From the NCBI GenBank assembly GCA_944349765.1, contig CALVNN010000002.1:70039-113218 (forward strand): a stretch of 43,180 nucleotides of DNA. Reading direction: 5' to 3'. The number at the start of each line of letters is the position of its first letter. Positions within the stretch are counted from its first letter, which is position 1. The translations under genes and the position numbers were made by a program. This document shows positions 34,935 to 43,180 of this stretch, one piece after another. Source of the stretch: an uncultured Clostridia bacterium. GTDB taxonomy: Bacteria; Bacillota; Clostridia; Christensenellales; UBA1242. Under the pieces are notes generated by a model. It had not been told where the DNA came from and searched no databases. It saw nothing but the letters and a program-made list of their open reading frames with translations.

Positions 34935-35474
34935 TTACTTTTTACCTGATTTACTTACTTTACGGATAACCACTTCGTCACTATACTTGATACCATATCC
35001 GTGATAAGGTTCTACAGGCTTAATAGCTCTTACTTTAGCTGCAAATTGACCTACTTGACACTTATCAATACCTTTGATTGAGATTTCTGTAGGACTAACT
35101 ACATCAATAGTAACGCCGTCTTCCTCTTCAACACTCACGCTATGTGACAAACCAATATTCATAACAAGTCTGTTACCAGTCTTTTGAATCTTATAACCGA
35201 CACCATTAAATACTAAGTTCTTAGAAAAGCCCTCAGTAACGCCCTTAACCATATTGTTGATTAAGCTACGATATAATCCGTGCTTTTCTCTGCTACCCTT
35301 CTCATCATTTGCACGAGTCAAAGAGATAACACCCTCCTTAACTTCAACATTAATATCGCCTATAATTTCTTGGGTTAATGTACCTTTAGGACCAGTAACA
35401 GTCACAATACCATTTTTAAACTCAGCTGTAACACCGCTAGGCAATGTTATAGGAGCTCTACCTATTCTTGACAT
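34935..35474 (-). CDS. rplF: 50S ribosomal protein L6
   Basis: 179 residues with two repeated domains. The N-terminus MSRIGRAPITLPSGV and the C-terminal PVEPYHGYGIKYSDEVVIRK are signatures. L6 sits near the factor-binding site. Confidence 0.98.
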   Translation of the reverse strand: MSRIGRAPITLPSGVTAEFKNGIVTVTGPKGTLTQEIIGDINVEVKEGVISLTRANDEKGSREKHGLYRSLINNMVKGVTEGFSKNLVFNGVGYKIQKTGNRLVMNIGLSHSVSVEEEDGVTIDVVSPTEISIKGIDKCQVGQFAAKVRAIKPVEPYHGYGIKYSDEVVIRKVSKSGKK

Positions 35475-35489
35475 AATCTAGTCCTCCTC

Positions 35490-35888
35490 TTACCAAACAT
35501 AGCATAGAACTTCGCCACCCACGTTAAGTTCTCTAGCCTTTTTGTCTGTAATAATACCTTTATTTGTTGAAATTATTGCGATACCTAAACCATTTATAAC
35601 TTTTGGCAATTTGCTTGCCTCAGCATACACACGTAGACCTGGCTTAGATATACGCTTTAATCCTTGTATAACCTTTTCACCATTTGGGCCATACTTTAAA
35701 GTCACTTTAATAAACTTTTGAACACCGTTTTCAATTACTTCATAACCATTGATATAACCTTCTTGCACCAAAATATCAGCAATAGCCAATTTTTCTTTTG
35801 ACATAGGTATATCAACGGTCTCGCCTTTAATCATAACAACATTACGGATACGGGTCAACATATCAGCAATTGTATCAGTTAATACCAT
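35490..35888 (-). CDS. rpsH: 30S ribosomal protein S8
   Basis: 132 residues: start [12 protein letters not shown] and end [33 protein letters not shown] are typical. It binds the central domain of 16S rRNA. Confidence 0.98.
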   Translation of the reverse strand: MVLTDTIADMLTRIRNVVMIKGETVDIPMSKEKLAIADILVQEGYINGYEVIENGVQKFIKVTLKYGPNGEKVIQGLKRISKPGLRVYAEASKLPKVINGLGIAIISTNKGIITDKKARELNVGGEVLCYVW

Positions 35889-35903
35889 ATTTTGCTCGCC
35901 TCC

Positions 35904-36089
35904 TTACCAACTAGCCTTCTTACAGCCAGGGATTTCACCTCTATTAGCCATTTCTCTGAAACAAATACGACAAATGCCATATTTTCTTAAAACTGCATGA
36001 GGTCTTCCACAGATATTACAACGAGTGTATTCTCTAGTAGAATATTTTTGAACTCTTTTTTGTTTTTCTTTTAATGCTTTTCTTGCCAT
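35904..36089 (-). CDS. rpsN: 30S ribosomal protein S14, type Z
   Basis: 61 residues, the short zinc form with C24, C27, C40 and C43 and the ending [13 protein letters not shown]. It lies in its usual place between rplE and rpsH. Confidence 0.98.
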   Translation of the reverse strand: MARKALKEKQKRVQKYSTREYTRCNICGRPHAVLRKYGICRICFREMANRGEIPGCKKASW

Positions 36090-36099
36090 AATTATCTCC

Positions 36100-36660
36100 T
36101 TACTTCCTAAAAGGGAATCCCATTTTAGTTAACATTGTTAAGCTTTCTGCGTCGGTGTTCGCTGTGGTTACGATAATAACGTCAAAACCTCTTACCCTTT
36201 CCACTTTGTCATACTTGATTTCTGGGAATATGATTTGCTCTTTTATTCCCAAAGCATAATTTCCTCTACCATCAAAGGCTTTTGGTGATATACCTCTGAA
36301 GTCTCTAACACGAGGAAGAGCAACCGAAAGTAGTCTATCCAAAAATTCATACATTCTCTTACCTCTCAAGGTAACTTTAGCACCAATTTTTTGACCTTCT
36401 TTCAATTTAAAGTTAGCAATTGACTTTTTAGCAATTGTTGGTACTGGCTTTTGACCAGCAATCAACGCCAATTCATCAACGGCCAAATTAAAGCTCTTAG
36501 AATTGTCTCTTTCAGCACCTAATCCCATATTGATAATTACTTTTTCAATCTTAGGAACTTGGTTTATATTCTTGTAGTTTCCTTCCTTCATCAACTCAGG
36601 CACTACAGTATTCTTATAGTATGCTTGTAAACGATTTACATTAGCGTCTTCAATTTTCAT
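36100..36660 (-). CDS. rplE: 50S ribosomal protein L5
   Basis: 186 residues, about six longer than usual at the N-terminus, with [27 protein letters not shown] and [17 protein letters not shown] intact. It binds 5S rRNA and contacts the P-site tRNA. Confidence 0.98.
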   Translation of the reverse strand: MKIEDANVNRLQAYYKNTVVPELMKEGNYKNINQVPKIEKVIINMGLGAERDNSKSFNLAVDELALIAGQKPVPTIAKKSIANFKLKEGQKIGAKVTLRGKRMYEFLDRLLSVALPRVRDFRGISPKAFDGRGNYALGIKEQIIFPEIKYDKVERVRGFDVIIVTTANTDAESLTMLTKMGFPFRK

Positions 36661-36674
36661 AAGTCCACTTCCTC

Positions 36675-37154
36675 CTATCTGTCACCTGACTTAACTACAC
36701 GCTTAGTACTTGACTTAGCTTTTGAAGCCTTAGGAGCTGTAGTCTTAGTAGATGCCTTTGTTGTTTTTTCCTTAGCTGGTTTAGCTGAAGTAGTCTTAGT
36801 TGACTTCTCTTTCTTAGCCTTAACCACTTTCTTTTCTGTATCTAGCGAAGCTCCGCATTTTTTACAAACACGAACCATCTTGCCGTCAACTTCTTTCTTA
36901 GCAACACGAGTTGCTTTTTCACAAGCTGGACATACTACCATAACATTACTTACACTAATAGGTCCTTCTTGCTTGATTATTTGGCTCTTTTGCTTGGTGT
37001 TTCTAGCTTTTACATGTTTAGTTTGAACATTTACGCCTTCAACAACAACTTTACTAGACTTAGGAGAAGTTGCCTTAACAGTGCTAACTTTGCCTTTATC
37101 TTTACCAGCTATAACAAGCACATTGTCGCCAGTTTTAACTTTTAAACTATTCAT
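36675..37154 (-). CDS. rplX: 50S ribosomal protein L24 with histone-H1-like tail
   Basis: 159 residues; ordinary L24 is about 101-105. Residues 1-105 are a normal KOW domain ([19 protein letters not shown]) plus a C4 zinc ribbon (CPAC and CKKC). From about 108 a tail of about 50 residues follows, almost entirely K, T, A, S and P ([20 protein letters not shown]). It resembles histone-H1-like tails and probably binds RNA or DNA non-specifically (inference). The tail is in frame and ends before rplE, so it is not an assembly error. Confidence 0.95.
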   Translation of the reverse strand: MNSLKVKTGDNVLVIAGKDKGKVSTVKATSPKSSKVVVEGVNVQTKHVKARNTKQKSQIIKQEGPISVSNVMVVCPACEKATRVAKKEVDGKMVRVCKKCGASLDTEKKVVKAKKEKSTKTTSAKPAKEKTTKASTKTTAPKASKAKSSTKRVVKSGDR

Positions 37155-37163
37155 AACTCCTCC

Positions 37164-37532
37164 TTATAGTACCTCAGGAGCGAGAGTAATAATCTTCATA
37201 AAATCTCTCTCACGCAATTCTCTAGCAACAGGTCCAAAGATACGTGTTCCCTTAGGTTGTTTCTCCTTATCAATAATAACAGCAGCGTTATCATCAAAAC
37301 GTATATGAGAGCCATCAGCACGTTTGATTTGTTTTGTTGTTCTTACTATAACAGCCTTAACAACATCACCTTTTTTAACAACACCACCTGGAGTAGCAGT
37401 CTTAACACTAGCAACTATAACGTCGCCTACGCTACCAAATTTTCTTAGTGAACCGCCAAGTACACGAATACACATAATGGTTTTTGCACCGGTATTGTCG
37501 GCTACCTTCAATAAAGTTTGTGGTTGTACCAT
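37164..37532 (-). CDS. rplN: 50S ribosomal protein L14
   Basis: 122 residues, exact family length: start [17 protein letters not shown] and end [10 protein letters not shown]. It forms part of the subunit interface. Confidence 0.98.
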   Translation of the reverse strand: MVQPQTLLKVADNTGAKTIMCIRVLGGSLRKFGSVGDVIVASVKTATPGGVVKKGDVVKAVIVRTTKQIKRADGSHIRFDDNAAVIIDKEKQPKGTRIFGPVARELRERDFMKIITLAPEVL

Positions 37533-37547
37533 AGATAATATTCTCCT

Positions 37548-37814
37548 TTACTTAGCTTTCTCTACTATTCTAACTAGTCTGAAATACTTATCACGACTTA
37601 AGTGTCTTGTTTCAGCGATTTCGACTGTATCGCCAATACCACATTCGTTATTTGCATCGTGAACTTTGAATTTGGTTGTCTTCTTAACAACTTTGTTATA
37701 TAGTGGATGAGGAACATTGCGTTCAACTGCCACAACAACAGTTTTATCCATCTTATCACTAACAACTACGCCAATTTTATGTCTACGATTGTTGCGATCT
37801 AAAGTTTTTTCCAT
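37548..37814 (-). CDS. rpsQ: 30S ribosomal protein S17
   Basis: 88 residues, normal: [20 protein letters not shown] and [25 protein letters not shown] are the conserved blocks of the OB fold. Confidence 0.98.
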   Translation of the reverse strand: MEKTLDRNNRRHKIGVVVSDKMDKTVVVAVERNVPHPLYNKVVKKTTKFKVHDANNECGIGDTVEIAETRHLSRDKYFRLVRIVEKAK

Positions 37815-37827
37815 ATTTCCTCCTCAC

Positions 37828-38031
37828 TTACGCCTTTTTAGAATCCAATTCTCTTTCACGAAGAATTGTTTTAATCTTTGCTATGTCTTTTTTGATTGTG
37901 TTCAACTGCATAGGGTTCTTAAGTGAACCAGTTGCGTGAGCGAAACGAAGATTCAATAATTCTTGTCTTGAATTTTCAAGTTTGATGGTTAATTCATCAT
38001 TAGTCATTTGTCTTAAATCACTAGTTTTCAT
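37828..38031 (-). CDS. rpmC: 50S ribosomal protein L29
   Basis: 67 residues, two helices, with [29 protein letters not shown] typical. Its start overlaps the end of rplP by 11 bases; GAGGAGG lies inside rplP. Confidence 0.97.
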   Translation of the reverse strand: MKTSDLRQMTNDELTIKLENSRQELLNLRFAHATGSLKNPMQLNTIKKDIAKIKTILRERELDSKKA

Positions 38032-38464
38032 TTACCGCAACCTCCTCTACTTTTTGAACTTCTTTCTTTACAAATTTAACTTTGCAAGGTAATTTGTGTC
38101 CAGCTAATCTCAAAGCTTCTCTAGCCTTAGCTTCATCCACTTCGCCTAGCTCAAACAAAATTCTACCTGGTTTAACTACAGCCACCCAAAATTCAGGTGC
38201 ACCCTTACCTTTACCCATACGAGTTTCAGCAGGTTTTTTACTTACTGGCTTATCTGGAAATATTTTAATCCAAACTTTACCACCACGCTTGATGTATCTA
38301 GTCATAGCAATACGAGCAGCTTCAATTTGGTTTGATGTAATCCAGCAAGGCTCTAAAGCTTGAAGTCCATATTCACCATAAGTGATAGTATTACCTCTCA
38401 AAGCTTTACCTTTCATTCTTCCACGAAAAGCTTTTCTTCTCTTTACTCTTTTAGGCATCAACAT
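38021..38464 (-). CDS. rplP: 50S ribosomal protein L16
   Basis: 147 residues from the start [19 protein letters not shown], which matches the family; AAGGAGG is 11 nt upstream. An ATG eight codons earlier (38488) lies inside rpsC and is rejected. The C-terminus has about 8 more residues than usual ([13 protein letters not shown]). L16 shapes the A-site tRNA elbow region. Confidence 0.98.
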   Translation of the reverse strand: MLMPKRVKRRKAFRGRMKGKALRGNTITYGEYGLQALEPCWITSNQIEAARIAMTRYIKRGGKVWIKIFPDKPVSKKPAETRMGKGKGAPEFWVAVVKPGRILFELGEVDEAKAREALRLAGHKLPCKVKFVKKEVQKVEEVAVNEN

Positions 38465-38465
38465 A

Positions 38466-39146
38466 CTAATTGTTACCTCCTTCCTCATTCTTAGGAGCTA
38501 CTGGAGTGGTCTTTTTGCCTAAGATTTCGCCCTTGTAAACCCATACCTTGATGCCAATAACACCAAAAGTAGTATGAGCTTCAGCGGTACCATAGTCAAT
38601 ATTACTTCTTAAAGTATGAAGAGGTAGTGAACCTTCTTTGTAGAATACGCTTCTAGCCATATCAGCGCCATTCAAACGACCACCGATCATAATCTTTACG
38701 CCCTTAGCACCAGCTTTCATACCCGAGCTCAATACTTCTTTAATAGCTCTACGCCAAGCTACACGTTTCTCTAGTTGTGCAGCAATGCTTTCAGCCATTA
38801 ATACAGCATTAGTTTCAGGTCTCTTAACTTCTCTGACATTAACAATAATATTGTCGCAAGGAGAAATTTTAGCGATTTGTTTTTTAAGTGTCTCAATACC
38901 AGCACCCTTAGAGCCGATTATCATACCAGGCTTAGCTGTAGCAATATTAACAACCAATTTCCTGTCTGTACGTTCCAAAACGATGCTAGCGATTGAACAA
39001 TGATAGTAATTTTTCTTTATGAATTTTCTTATAGCGTCATCTTCAGCAATGTATCTAGCAATGTCTTTTTTATCGCAAATCCATTGACTAGTCCAGCCCT
39101 TGTTCACGCCAACACGAAGTCCAATTGGACTAACTTTTTGTCCCAT
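38466..39146 (-). CDS. rpsC: 30S ribosomal protein S3
   Basis: 226 residues. A KH domain ([20 protein letters not shown]) and the C-terminal domain (GKTTPV-type ending, [13 protein letters not shown]) are present. S3 lines the mRNA entry channel. Stop and rplP start are one base apart. Confidence 0.98.
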   Translation of the reverse strand: MGQKVSPIGLRVGVNKGWTSQWICDKKDIARYIAEDDAIRKFIKKNYYHCSIASIVLERTDRKLVVNIATAKPGMIIGSKGAGIETLKKQIAKISPCDNIIVNVREVKRPETNAVLMAESIAAQLEKRVAWRRAIKEVLSSGMKAGAKGVKIMIGGRLNGADMARSVFYKEGSLPLHTLRSNIDYGTAEAHTTFGVIGIKVWVYKGEILGKKTTPVAPKNEEGGNN

Positions 39147-39161
39147 AATCGTCTATCTCCT

Positions 39162-39548
39162 TTACTCTTTTACCTGGTCTAAAATAACAGTGATATGACT
39201 ACTTCTCTTGATCATAACATCCATTCTACCACGTCCACGAATATTTCTACGCTTCATTGTAGGACCTGGAGTTACATAAATCTCAGCAATGTACAATTCA
39301 CTCTTATCAAAACCTTTATTTTCAGCATTTGCCATAGCAGACTCTATAAGCTTTTTAATAGCAGGAGCTGATGCATTATTCATACCAGCCACCATAGCTA
39401 CAGCAACCTCAGCCTTTTGACCTCTGATTAGATCCAAAACCAATTTTACTTTGCTAGGACTAACACCAACATAACTAACCTTTGCTCTAGGACGTTTATC
39501 AGCATTCTCAGCTCTAGCAATAGCTTTTTCTTTAATTCTCTTAGCCAT
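39162..39548 (-). CDS. rplV: 50S ribosomal protein L22
   Basis: 128 residues with a short basic N-terminal extension. VSPSKVKLVLDLIRGQK and the tunnel-lining hairpin (GPTMKRRNIRGRGRMDVMIKRSSHITV) are intact. Confidence 0.98.
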   Translation of the reverse strand: MAKRIKEKAIARAENADKRPRAKVSYVGVSPSKVKLVLDLIRGQKAEVAVAMVAGMNNASAPAIKKLIESAMANAENKGFDKSELYIAEIYVTPGPTMKRRNIRGRGRMDVMIKRSSHITVILDQVKE

Positions 39549-39556
39549 GATTAATC

Positions 39557-39841
39557 CTACCTTTTACCTTTAGTTGTAGCAGCAGTACCCTTATGTCCCT
39601 TAAATGTACGAGTTGGTGCAAATTCGCCCAACTTGTGTCCAACCATTTCAGCAGAACAATATACAGGTATATGCTTTCTACCATTATGAACCGCAATAGT
39701 ATGCCCCACGAACTCTGGATAAATAACAGATGCTCTAGACCAAGTCTTAATGACTTTCTTACTATTACTTTCATTCAATTTAGTAATATTACGCATTAAC
39801 CTTTCTTCAACAAAAGGTTTCTTTTTTAAACTTCTACTCAT
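39557..39841 (-). CDS. rpsS: 30S ribosomal protein S19
   Basis: 94 residues: [15 protein letters not shown] start and [17 protein letters not shown] are typical. It lies in the 30S head. Standard place between rplB and rplV. Confidence 0.98.
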   Translation of the reverse strand: MSRSLKKKPFVEERLMRNITKLNESNSKKVIKTWSRASVIYPEFVGHTIAVHNGRKHIPVYCSAEMVGHKLGEFAPTRTFKGHKGTAATTKGKR

Positions 39842-39853
39842 TTAAATCACCTC

Positions 39854-40687
39854 TTACTTATCAGACGCACGCTTTATAATTAAGCGGTTTGAATTTTTCT
39901 TCTTATTTCTAGTCTTATATCCAAGTGCAGGTTTGCCCCAAGGTGTCTCTGGACGAGCTCTTCCCACTGGAGATTTACCCTCACCACCACCGTGTGGGTG
40001 GTCAACTGGGTTCATAACAGAACCACGAACAGTTGGACGAATGCCCATATGTCTAGTTCTACCAGCTTTACCGATACTTACTAGCTCATGGTCAACATTG
40101 CCAACCTTACCAATAGTTGCACGGCAAGCTAAAGGTAACATACGCATTTCACCAGATGGCAATCTCAAAGTAACATACTTGCCTTCTCTAGCCATAATCA
40201 TAGCTTCATTGCCAGCACTTCTAGCGATTGCACCACCTTTCTTAGGTTGAACTTCAATGTTGTGAACAGTAGTACCAACAGGAATATTGCCTAATGGCAA
40301 ACAGTTACCAACTTTTATCTCAACCTCTTCGCCACTCATAACTGTATCACCTACATTTAGGCCAAATGGTGCTAAAATATAACGCTTTTCGCCGTCAGCA
40401 TAGTTTAGCAAAGCAATGTATGCACTACGGTTAGGATCATATTCTATACTAGCAACTTTAGCAGGAATGTTGTCTTTGTTACGCTTGAAGTCTATTACAC
40501 GATATTTTCTTCTATTACCACCACCAACATGTCTAACAGTAATCTTGCCGGTATTATTACGGCCACCAGTTTTCTTAATAGTAGTCAACAATGACTTTTC
40601 TGGAGTCTTTTTAGTAATTTCTTCAAAAGAAGCAACACTAACCTGTCTTTGACCTGCAGAGGTAGGTTTTCTCTTTTTAATAGCCAT
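39854..40687 (-). CDS. rplB: 50S ribosomal protein L2
   Basis: 277 residues with the essential C-terminal block [20 protein letters not shown] including the conserved His. L2 is needed for subunit joining and peptidyl transfer. Confidence 0.98.
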   Translation of the reverse strand: MAIKKRKPTSAGQRQVSVASFEEITKKTPEKSLLTTIKKTGGRNNTGKITVRHVGGGNRRKYRVIDFKRNKDNIPAKVASIEYDPNRSAYIALLNYADGEKRYILAPFGLNVGDTVMSGEEVEIKVGNCLPLGNIPVGTTVHNIEVQPKKGGAIARSAGNEAMIMAREGKYVTLRLPSGEMRMLPLACRATIGKVGNVDHELVSIGKAGRTRHMGIRPTVRGSVMNPVDHPHGGGEGKSPVGRARPETPWGKPALGYKTRNKKKNSNRLIIKRASDK

Positions 40688-40708
40688 TTTATACTCTCCT
40701 CATCCTAA

Positions 40709-41011
40709 TTATTTAAAGTTCTCAAAGAATTCGATTGGTTTGCTATCAGCTTTAAGCGTAACAATAGCCTTTTTGTATGATGAAGTCTTACCAATTGTCC
40801 TTCCGCCCTTAGTATTTTGTGTCTTAGTCTTAGGCTTTACATTCAAAGTATTAACCTTCTCAACCTCAACATTGAATATCTTATTTACAGCATTTTTGAT
40901 ATCAATCTTTGTAGCATCTTTGTTAACTACAAAAGTATAAGTCTTGTTTTGTATACCAGCATAACTCTTTTCTGTCATTACTGGCTTAATAATAACATCA
41001 TAAGCATCCAT
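40709..41011 (-). CDS. rplW: 50S ribosomal protein L23
   Basis: 100 residues: IIKPVMTEKSYAGIQNKTYTFVVNKDATKIDIKNAV is typical. It docks trigger factor and SRP at the tunnel exit. Its ATG overlaps the last base of rplD. Confidence 0.98.
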   Translation of the reverse strand: MDAYDVIIKPVMTEKSYAGIQNKTYTFVVNKDATKIDIKNAVNKIFNVEVEKVNTLNVKPKTKTQNTKGGRTIGKTSSYKKAIVTLKADSKPIEFFENFK

Positions 41012-41634
41012 TATTTAAAAGCCTCCTCTAATTGTTTGATTGTAGCTTCGGTCATAATAAGCTTTTTGTTACTTACAACATCATAAGTATTTAATAATTC
41101 AGCTTCAAGCACGCTAATACCTTCAATGTTTCTGCTAGCTCTAATAACCTTTTCATCAGCATCATTTAATACTATAGCATTGCGACCAGTAATTCCGAAT
41201 GTATCTAATATTTTCTTAACGCTCTTAGTCTTAGCCTCATCCAAATTCCACTTATCTATAACGATAACATTACCCTCTAGCAATTTTTGACTGAATGCAC
41301 TAAGGAAAGCAACTACCTTCACTTTCTTATTAATTTTCTTAGAGAAATCTCTAGGCTTAGGTGCAAATACTATACCACCGCCAGTCCATTGAGGTCCTTT
41401 TGATGATCCTTGTCTTGCTCTACCAGTTCCTTTTTGTCTCCAAGGTTTCTTAGCATGTCCTCTCACTTCACTTCTAGTAAGAGCGGACTTAGTGCCTTGA
41501 CGTTGATTACTCAAATATGCAACAACAACTTCATGAATAAGTGCTTCATTATATGGAATAGCGAAAATCTCATCGCTAAGCTCTAATGTACCAACTTCTT
41601 TCTTTGAAGTATCGTATATACTAATTTTTGGCAT
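41011..41634 (-). CDS. rplD: 50S ribosomal protein L4
   Basis: 207 residues. The extended loop (RGHAKKPWRQKGTGRARQGSSKGPQWTGGGIVF) that enters the exit tunnel is intact. In E. coli L4 also represses the S10 operon through its leader; whether that occurs here is unknown. Confidence 0.98.
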   Translation of the reverse strand: MPKISIYDTSKKEVGTLELSDEIFAIPYNEALIHEVVVAYLSNQRQGTKSALTRSEVRGHAKKPWRQKGTGRARQGSSKGPQWTGGGIVFAPKPRDFSKKINKKVKVVAFLSAFSQKLLEGNVIVIDKWNLDEAKTKSVKKILDTFGITGRNAIVLNDADEKVIRASRNIEGISVLEAELLNTYDVVSNKKLIMTEATIKQLEEAFK

Positions 41635-41648
41635 TTTAACTCTTCTCC

Positions 41649-42284
41649 TTATTTAACTTTTACTGCATTCTTTATGCAAACTAGTCCGCCTTTTGCTCCA
41701 GGGACAGCACCCTTAACCAAAATACAATTACGAACCTCATCAACTTTGATAATCTCAAGATTTTGAATAGTAACATTGTCATTACCAAATTGTCCTGGCA
41801 TCTTCTTGTTCTTAAATACTCTAGCTGGAGTACTGCTTGCACCAAAAGAACCAGCAGGTCTATGACATGGACCAGTACCATGAGACATCTTAAGTCTACC
41901 AGCGCCGTGTCTCTTAATCATACCGCTAAAGCCATGACCTTTAGAAACACCACTAACATCCACTAATTCACCAGCAGCAAAAACATCGCAGTTGATTACA
42001 GAACCAACATTGTACTCATCAATGTTATCTAATCTAAATTCTTTCAAATATCTCTTTGTTTCTACATTAGCTTTCTTAAACATTCCAAGTCTTGGCTTGT
42101 TGACTCTACTCTCTTTAATGGAGTCAAAAGCTACTTGAATAGCGTTATAACCATCTTTCTCAACAGTCTTCTTTTGAGTAACCACGCATGGGCCAGCCTC
42201 AATAACTGTAACAGGTATAACTACTCCAGTCTGGGTAAAGACCTGTGTCATCCCCAACTTCTTTCCTAATATTGCCTTTTTCAT
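41649..42284 (-). CDS. rplC: 50S ribosomal protein L3
   Basis: 211 residues: start [13 protein letters not shown], central loop [21 protein letters not shown], and [24 protein letters not shown]. The loop has GPCHRPAGS in place of the commoner SKFHRHAGS-like text. L3 reaches toward the peptidyl transferase centre. Confidence 0.98.
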   Translation of the reverse strand: MKKAILGKKLGMTQVFTQTGVVIPVTVIEAGPCVVTQKKTVEKDGYNAIQVAFDSIKESRVNKPRLGMFKKANVETKRYLKEFRLDNIDEYNVGSVINCDVFAAGELVDVSGVSKGHGFSGMIKRHGAGRLKMSHGTGPCHRPAGSFGASSTPARVFKNKKMPGQFGNDNVTIQNLEIIKVDEVRNCILVKGAVPGAKGGLVCIKNAVKVK

Positions 42285-42295
42285 CTCATCACCTC

Positions 42296-42604
42296 TTACA
42301 ATTTAATATTGATATCTACGCCAGCAGGAAGCTCTAACTTCATAAGTGTCTCAACTGATTTAGCTGATGGACTAAAAATATCAATTACCCTTTTGTGTGT
42401 ACGGATTTCAAATTGCTCACGACTGTCTTTGTGCTTGTGTGGTGAGCGAATAACTGTGATTACCTCTTTATCAGTAGGTAGAGGGATTGGACCTGACACC
42501 TTACATCCGCCTCTATTAGCGGCATCGATAATACGTTCAACCGCTTGATCTAATAAAGTGTGGTCATAAGCCTTCAATTTAACTCTAATTTTTTGTGTTG
42601 CCAT
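42296..42604 (-). CDS. rpsJ: 30S ribosomal protein S10
   Basis: 102 residues: [26 protein letters not shown] and [19 protein letters not shown] are signatures. It also acts as NusE in antitermination. First gene of the superoperon, behind a ~215-nt leader. AAAGGAGG lies about 13 nt before the ATG. Confidence 0.98.
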   Translation of the reverse strand: MATQKIRVKLKAYDHTLLDQAVERIIDAANRGGCKVSGPIPLPTDKEVITVIRSPHKHKDSREQFEIRTHKRVIDIFSPSAKSVETLMKLELPAGVDINIKL

Positions 42605-42821
42605 AGGTTTAAATAATCCTCCTTTAGTTTAACCTTTCCTAATAAGCAATTCGGCGAACACACCCCCGTGTGTTCGTGACTATAATTTAAAAAAATAAAA
42701 GTCTCAAACTCTCATTAGTCGCCCGATTTGGCATCGAACACTTGTCGGTAAAAGTTCTCTCTCCTGTGCTAGTTAACAGGTAGTAACCTTTTACGTCATC
42801 CCATACTTATGCACTTAGCAT
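42605..42821 (-). promoter_or_regulatory. Structured leader of the S10 operon
   Basis: Elements in RNA order: hairpin CTTATGC-5 nt-GCATAAG at the 5' end (42824-42806); a long-range stem GTAAAAG/CTTTTAC enclosing CCTGT/ACAGG; then GTGTTCG (42741-42735); then CGAACACAC-GGGG-GTGTGTTCG (42676-42655), a perfect 9-bp hairpin before the SD site. The early GTGTTCG equals the end of that hairpin's right arm and could displace it. No U-run follows, so control would be at translation or by protein binding. Confidence 0.6.
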
Positions 42822-42827
42822 AAGGCA

Positions 42828-42856
42828 ATTATATATTATATTACACCAAATGTCAA
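42828..42856 (-). promoter_or_regulatory. Strong sigma-A promoter of the S10 operon
   Basis: On the minus strand TTGACA (42856-42851), 17 bp, TATAAT (42833-42828): full consensus. The A/T-tract block at 42861-42886 is upstream and may serve as an UP element. Confidence 0.9.
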
Positions 42857-42866
42857 CAACTTTTTT

Positions 42867-42886
42867 AATTTTTTTTAAAAAAAATT
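42867..42886. repeat. A/T-tract palindrome between divergent promoters
   Basis: A perfect 20-bp palindrome: AA, eight T, eight A, TT. Such tracts bend DNA and bind the alpha CTD; this one lies next to the S10 -35 and 34 bp from the -35 of the small-RNA unit. Confidence 0.6.
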
Positions 42887-42919
42887 CTTTAGTTCAGATT
42901 TTGTGTTTTTTGAATTATA

Positions 42920-42949
42920 TTGACTTTAAAAAATGTACAAAGTTATAAT
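42920..42949 (+). promoter_or_regulatory. Promoter of the orphan small-RNA unit
   Basis: TTGACT (42920-42925), 18 bp, TATAAT (42944-42949). Start expected near 42956. It diverges from the S10 promoter. Confidence 0.75.
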
Positions 42950-42955
42950 ACTAAA

Positions 42956-43093
42956 AAGAAAAATTCAATGATTAAAATAAGACATTACTTAGATAAAGAC
43001 CTTGATGCATTTGTCGGCTACTAAAATGTAGTAGCTTAAATTTTATTTTCTCCTTTGCTTTAAACAACTCAGAAGCTCTGAGTTGTTTTTTTT
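42956..43093 (+). ncRNA. Putative ~138-nt small RNA with anti-Shine-Dalgarno segment
   Basis: A promoter and a strong terminator enclose only ~138 nt with no real gene. Inside are a perfect hairpin GCTACTA-aaatg-TAGTAGC (43017-43035), an unpaired pyrimidine stretch with TCTCCTTTGC (43049-43058), which is complementary to AAAGGAG-type SD sites, and the terminator hairpin. That layout is common in trans-acting small RNAs of Gram-positive bacteria. An 18-codon ORF (42968-43024, MIKIRHYLDKDLDAFVGY) begins near the 5' end but has no good SD site. It matches no family I recognise (not 6S, SRP, tmRNA or RNase P). Converges on the rRNA terminator. Confidence 0.55.
43062..43093 (+). terminator. Intrinsic terminator of the small-RNA unit
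   Basis: ACAACTCAGA-agc-TCTGAGTTGT, a perfect 10-bp stem with a three-base loop, followed by seven T. Confidence 0.92.
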
Positions 43094-43095
43094 AT

Positions 43096-43123
43096 AAAAA
43101 AAAAGCACCAGCTAGGCTGATGC
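43096..43123 (-). terminator. rRNA operon terminator
   Basis: On the minus strand GCATCAGC-cta-GCTGGTGC (one T-G pair) then nine T. It lies about 10 nt downstream of the 5S rRNA 3' end. Confidence 0.9.
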
Positions 43124-43132
43124 ATAAATGGA

Positions 43133-43180
43133 AAACCGGCAATGTCCTATTCTCCCATATCGTCTCCAATACAGTACCTT
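43133..43180 (-). rRNA. rrf: 5S ribosomal RNA, 3' end only
   Basis: The minus strand reads GGTACTGTATTGG, then GGGAGAATAGGACATTGCCGG, which matches the conserved 3' third of bacterial 5S rRNA (GGUACU...GGGAGAGUAGG...GCCGG). The gene continues beyond the window, so an rRNA operon on the minus strand ends here, just before the S10 operon. The exact 3' end is uncertain by a few bases. Confidence 0.85.

Noticed and set aside
38465..38488. Eight extra N-terminal codons for L16
   Set aside because: They overlap the end of rpsC; the family N-terminus MLMPKRV begins at 38464 with its own SD site.
42968..43024. 18-codon ORF as a protein gene
   Set aside because: No good SD site and very short; kept only as an alternative reading of the small-RNA unit.
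1..43180. CRISPR arrays, tRNAs, insertion sequences, prophage genes, T-boxes and metabolite riboswitches
   Set aside because: No regularly spaced direct repeats, cloverleaf-like sequences, transposase or phage frames, or recognisable riboswitch cores were seen. A covariance-model scan was not possible.

Overview
The window is about 43 kb of AT-rich chromosome from a spore-forming, low-GC Gram-positive bacterium (Bacillota, most likely class Clostridia). Three things support this: the cluster spoIIGA-sigE-sigG-ylmC-nrdR; the order ftsK/spoIIIE-rimO-pgsA-cinA-recA; and a full S10-spc-alpha ribosomal superoperon with zinc-type S14, S4, L24 and L36. Genes are tightly packed and almost all lie on the minus strand. 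No insertion sequence, prophage, CRISPR array or tRNA was seen. The species cannot be named from the sequence.

Layout from left to right. (1) 1-4.6 kb, mixed strands: a subtilisin-like protease cut by the window edge with a small helical partner, a Q/N-rich protein on the other strand, a solitary ABC ATPase that has lost nearly all its catalytic residues, and a plus-strand pair made of a serine-palmitoyltransferase-like PLP enzyme and a PlsC-type acyltransferase. (2) 4.6-7.8 kb: infC-rpmI-rplT-TrmH-type methylase-yebC-unknown, behind an attenuator-like leader; infC starts with ATT. (3) 7.8-10.7 kb: feoA-feoB iron uptake and rsmD, whose promoter leaves no untranslated leader. (4) 10.7-14.1 kb: the sporulation sigma cluster and nrdR. 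A perfect 13-bp inverted repeat covers the sigG start codon. (5) 14.2-21.7 kb: ftsK/spoIIIE, rimO, pgsA, a shortened cinA, recA and a HEPN-like/CBS protein. (6) 21.8-26.7 kb: rpsO, pnp and ylxY, then dinB with a small partner. (7) 26.8-42.6 kb: rpsJ to rplQ, including secY, adk, map, infA and rpoA. (8) 42.6-43.2 kb: a structured S10 leader, a divergent promoter-terminator unit that looks like a small RNA, and the 3' end of a 5S rRNA gene with its terminator. An rRNA operon therefore adjoins the ribosomal protein operon.

Most of the window is housekeeping: translation, secretion, DNA repair and segregation, phospholipid synthesis and iron uptake, plus the sporulation regulators. The unusual signals are mainly regulatory: the orphan small-RNA unit at 42.95-43.09 kb, the sigG start-codon hairpin overlapped by a SigF-like promoter, leaderless candidates (rsmD, spoIIGA), and competing pairings in the infC and S10 leaders. 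Unusual proteins are the degenerate ABC ATPase, the HEPN-CBS fusion, the inactive-looking CinA fragment, the histone-H1-like tail on L24, and the putative sphingolipid-type enzyme pair. All promoter, terminator and hairpin calls were made by eye; no folding or database search was run.
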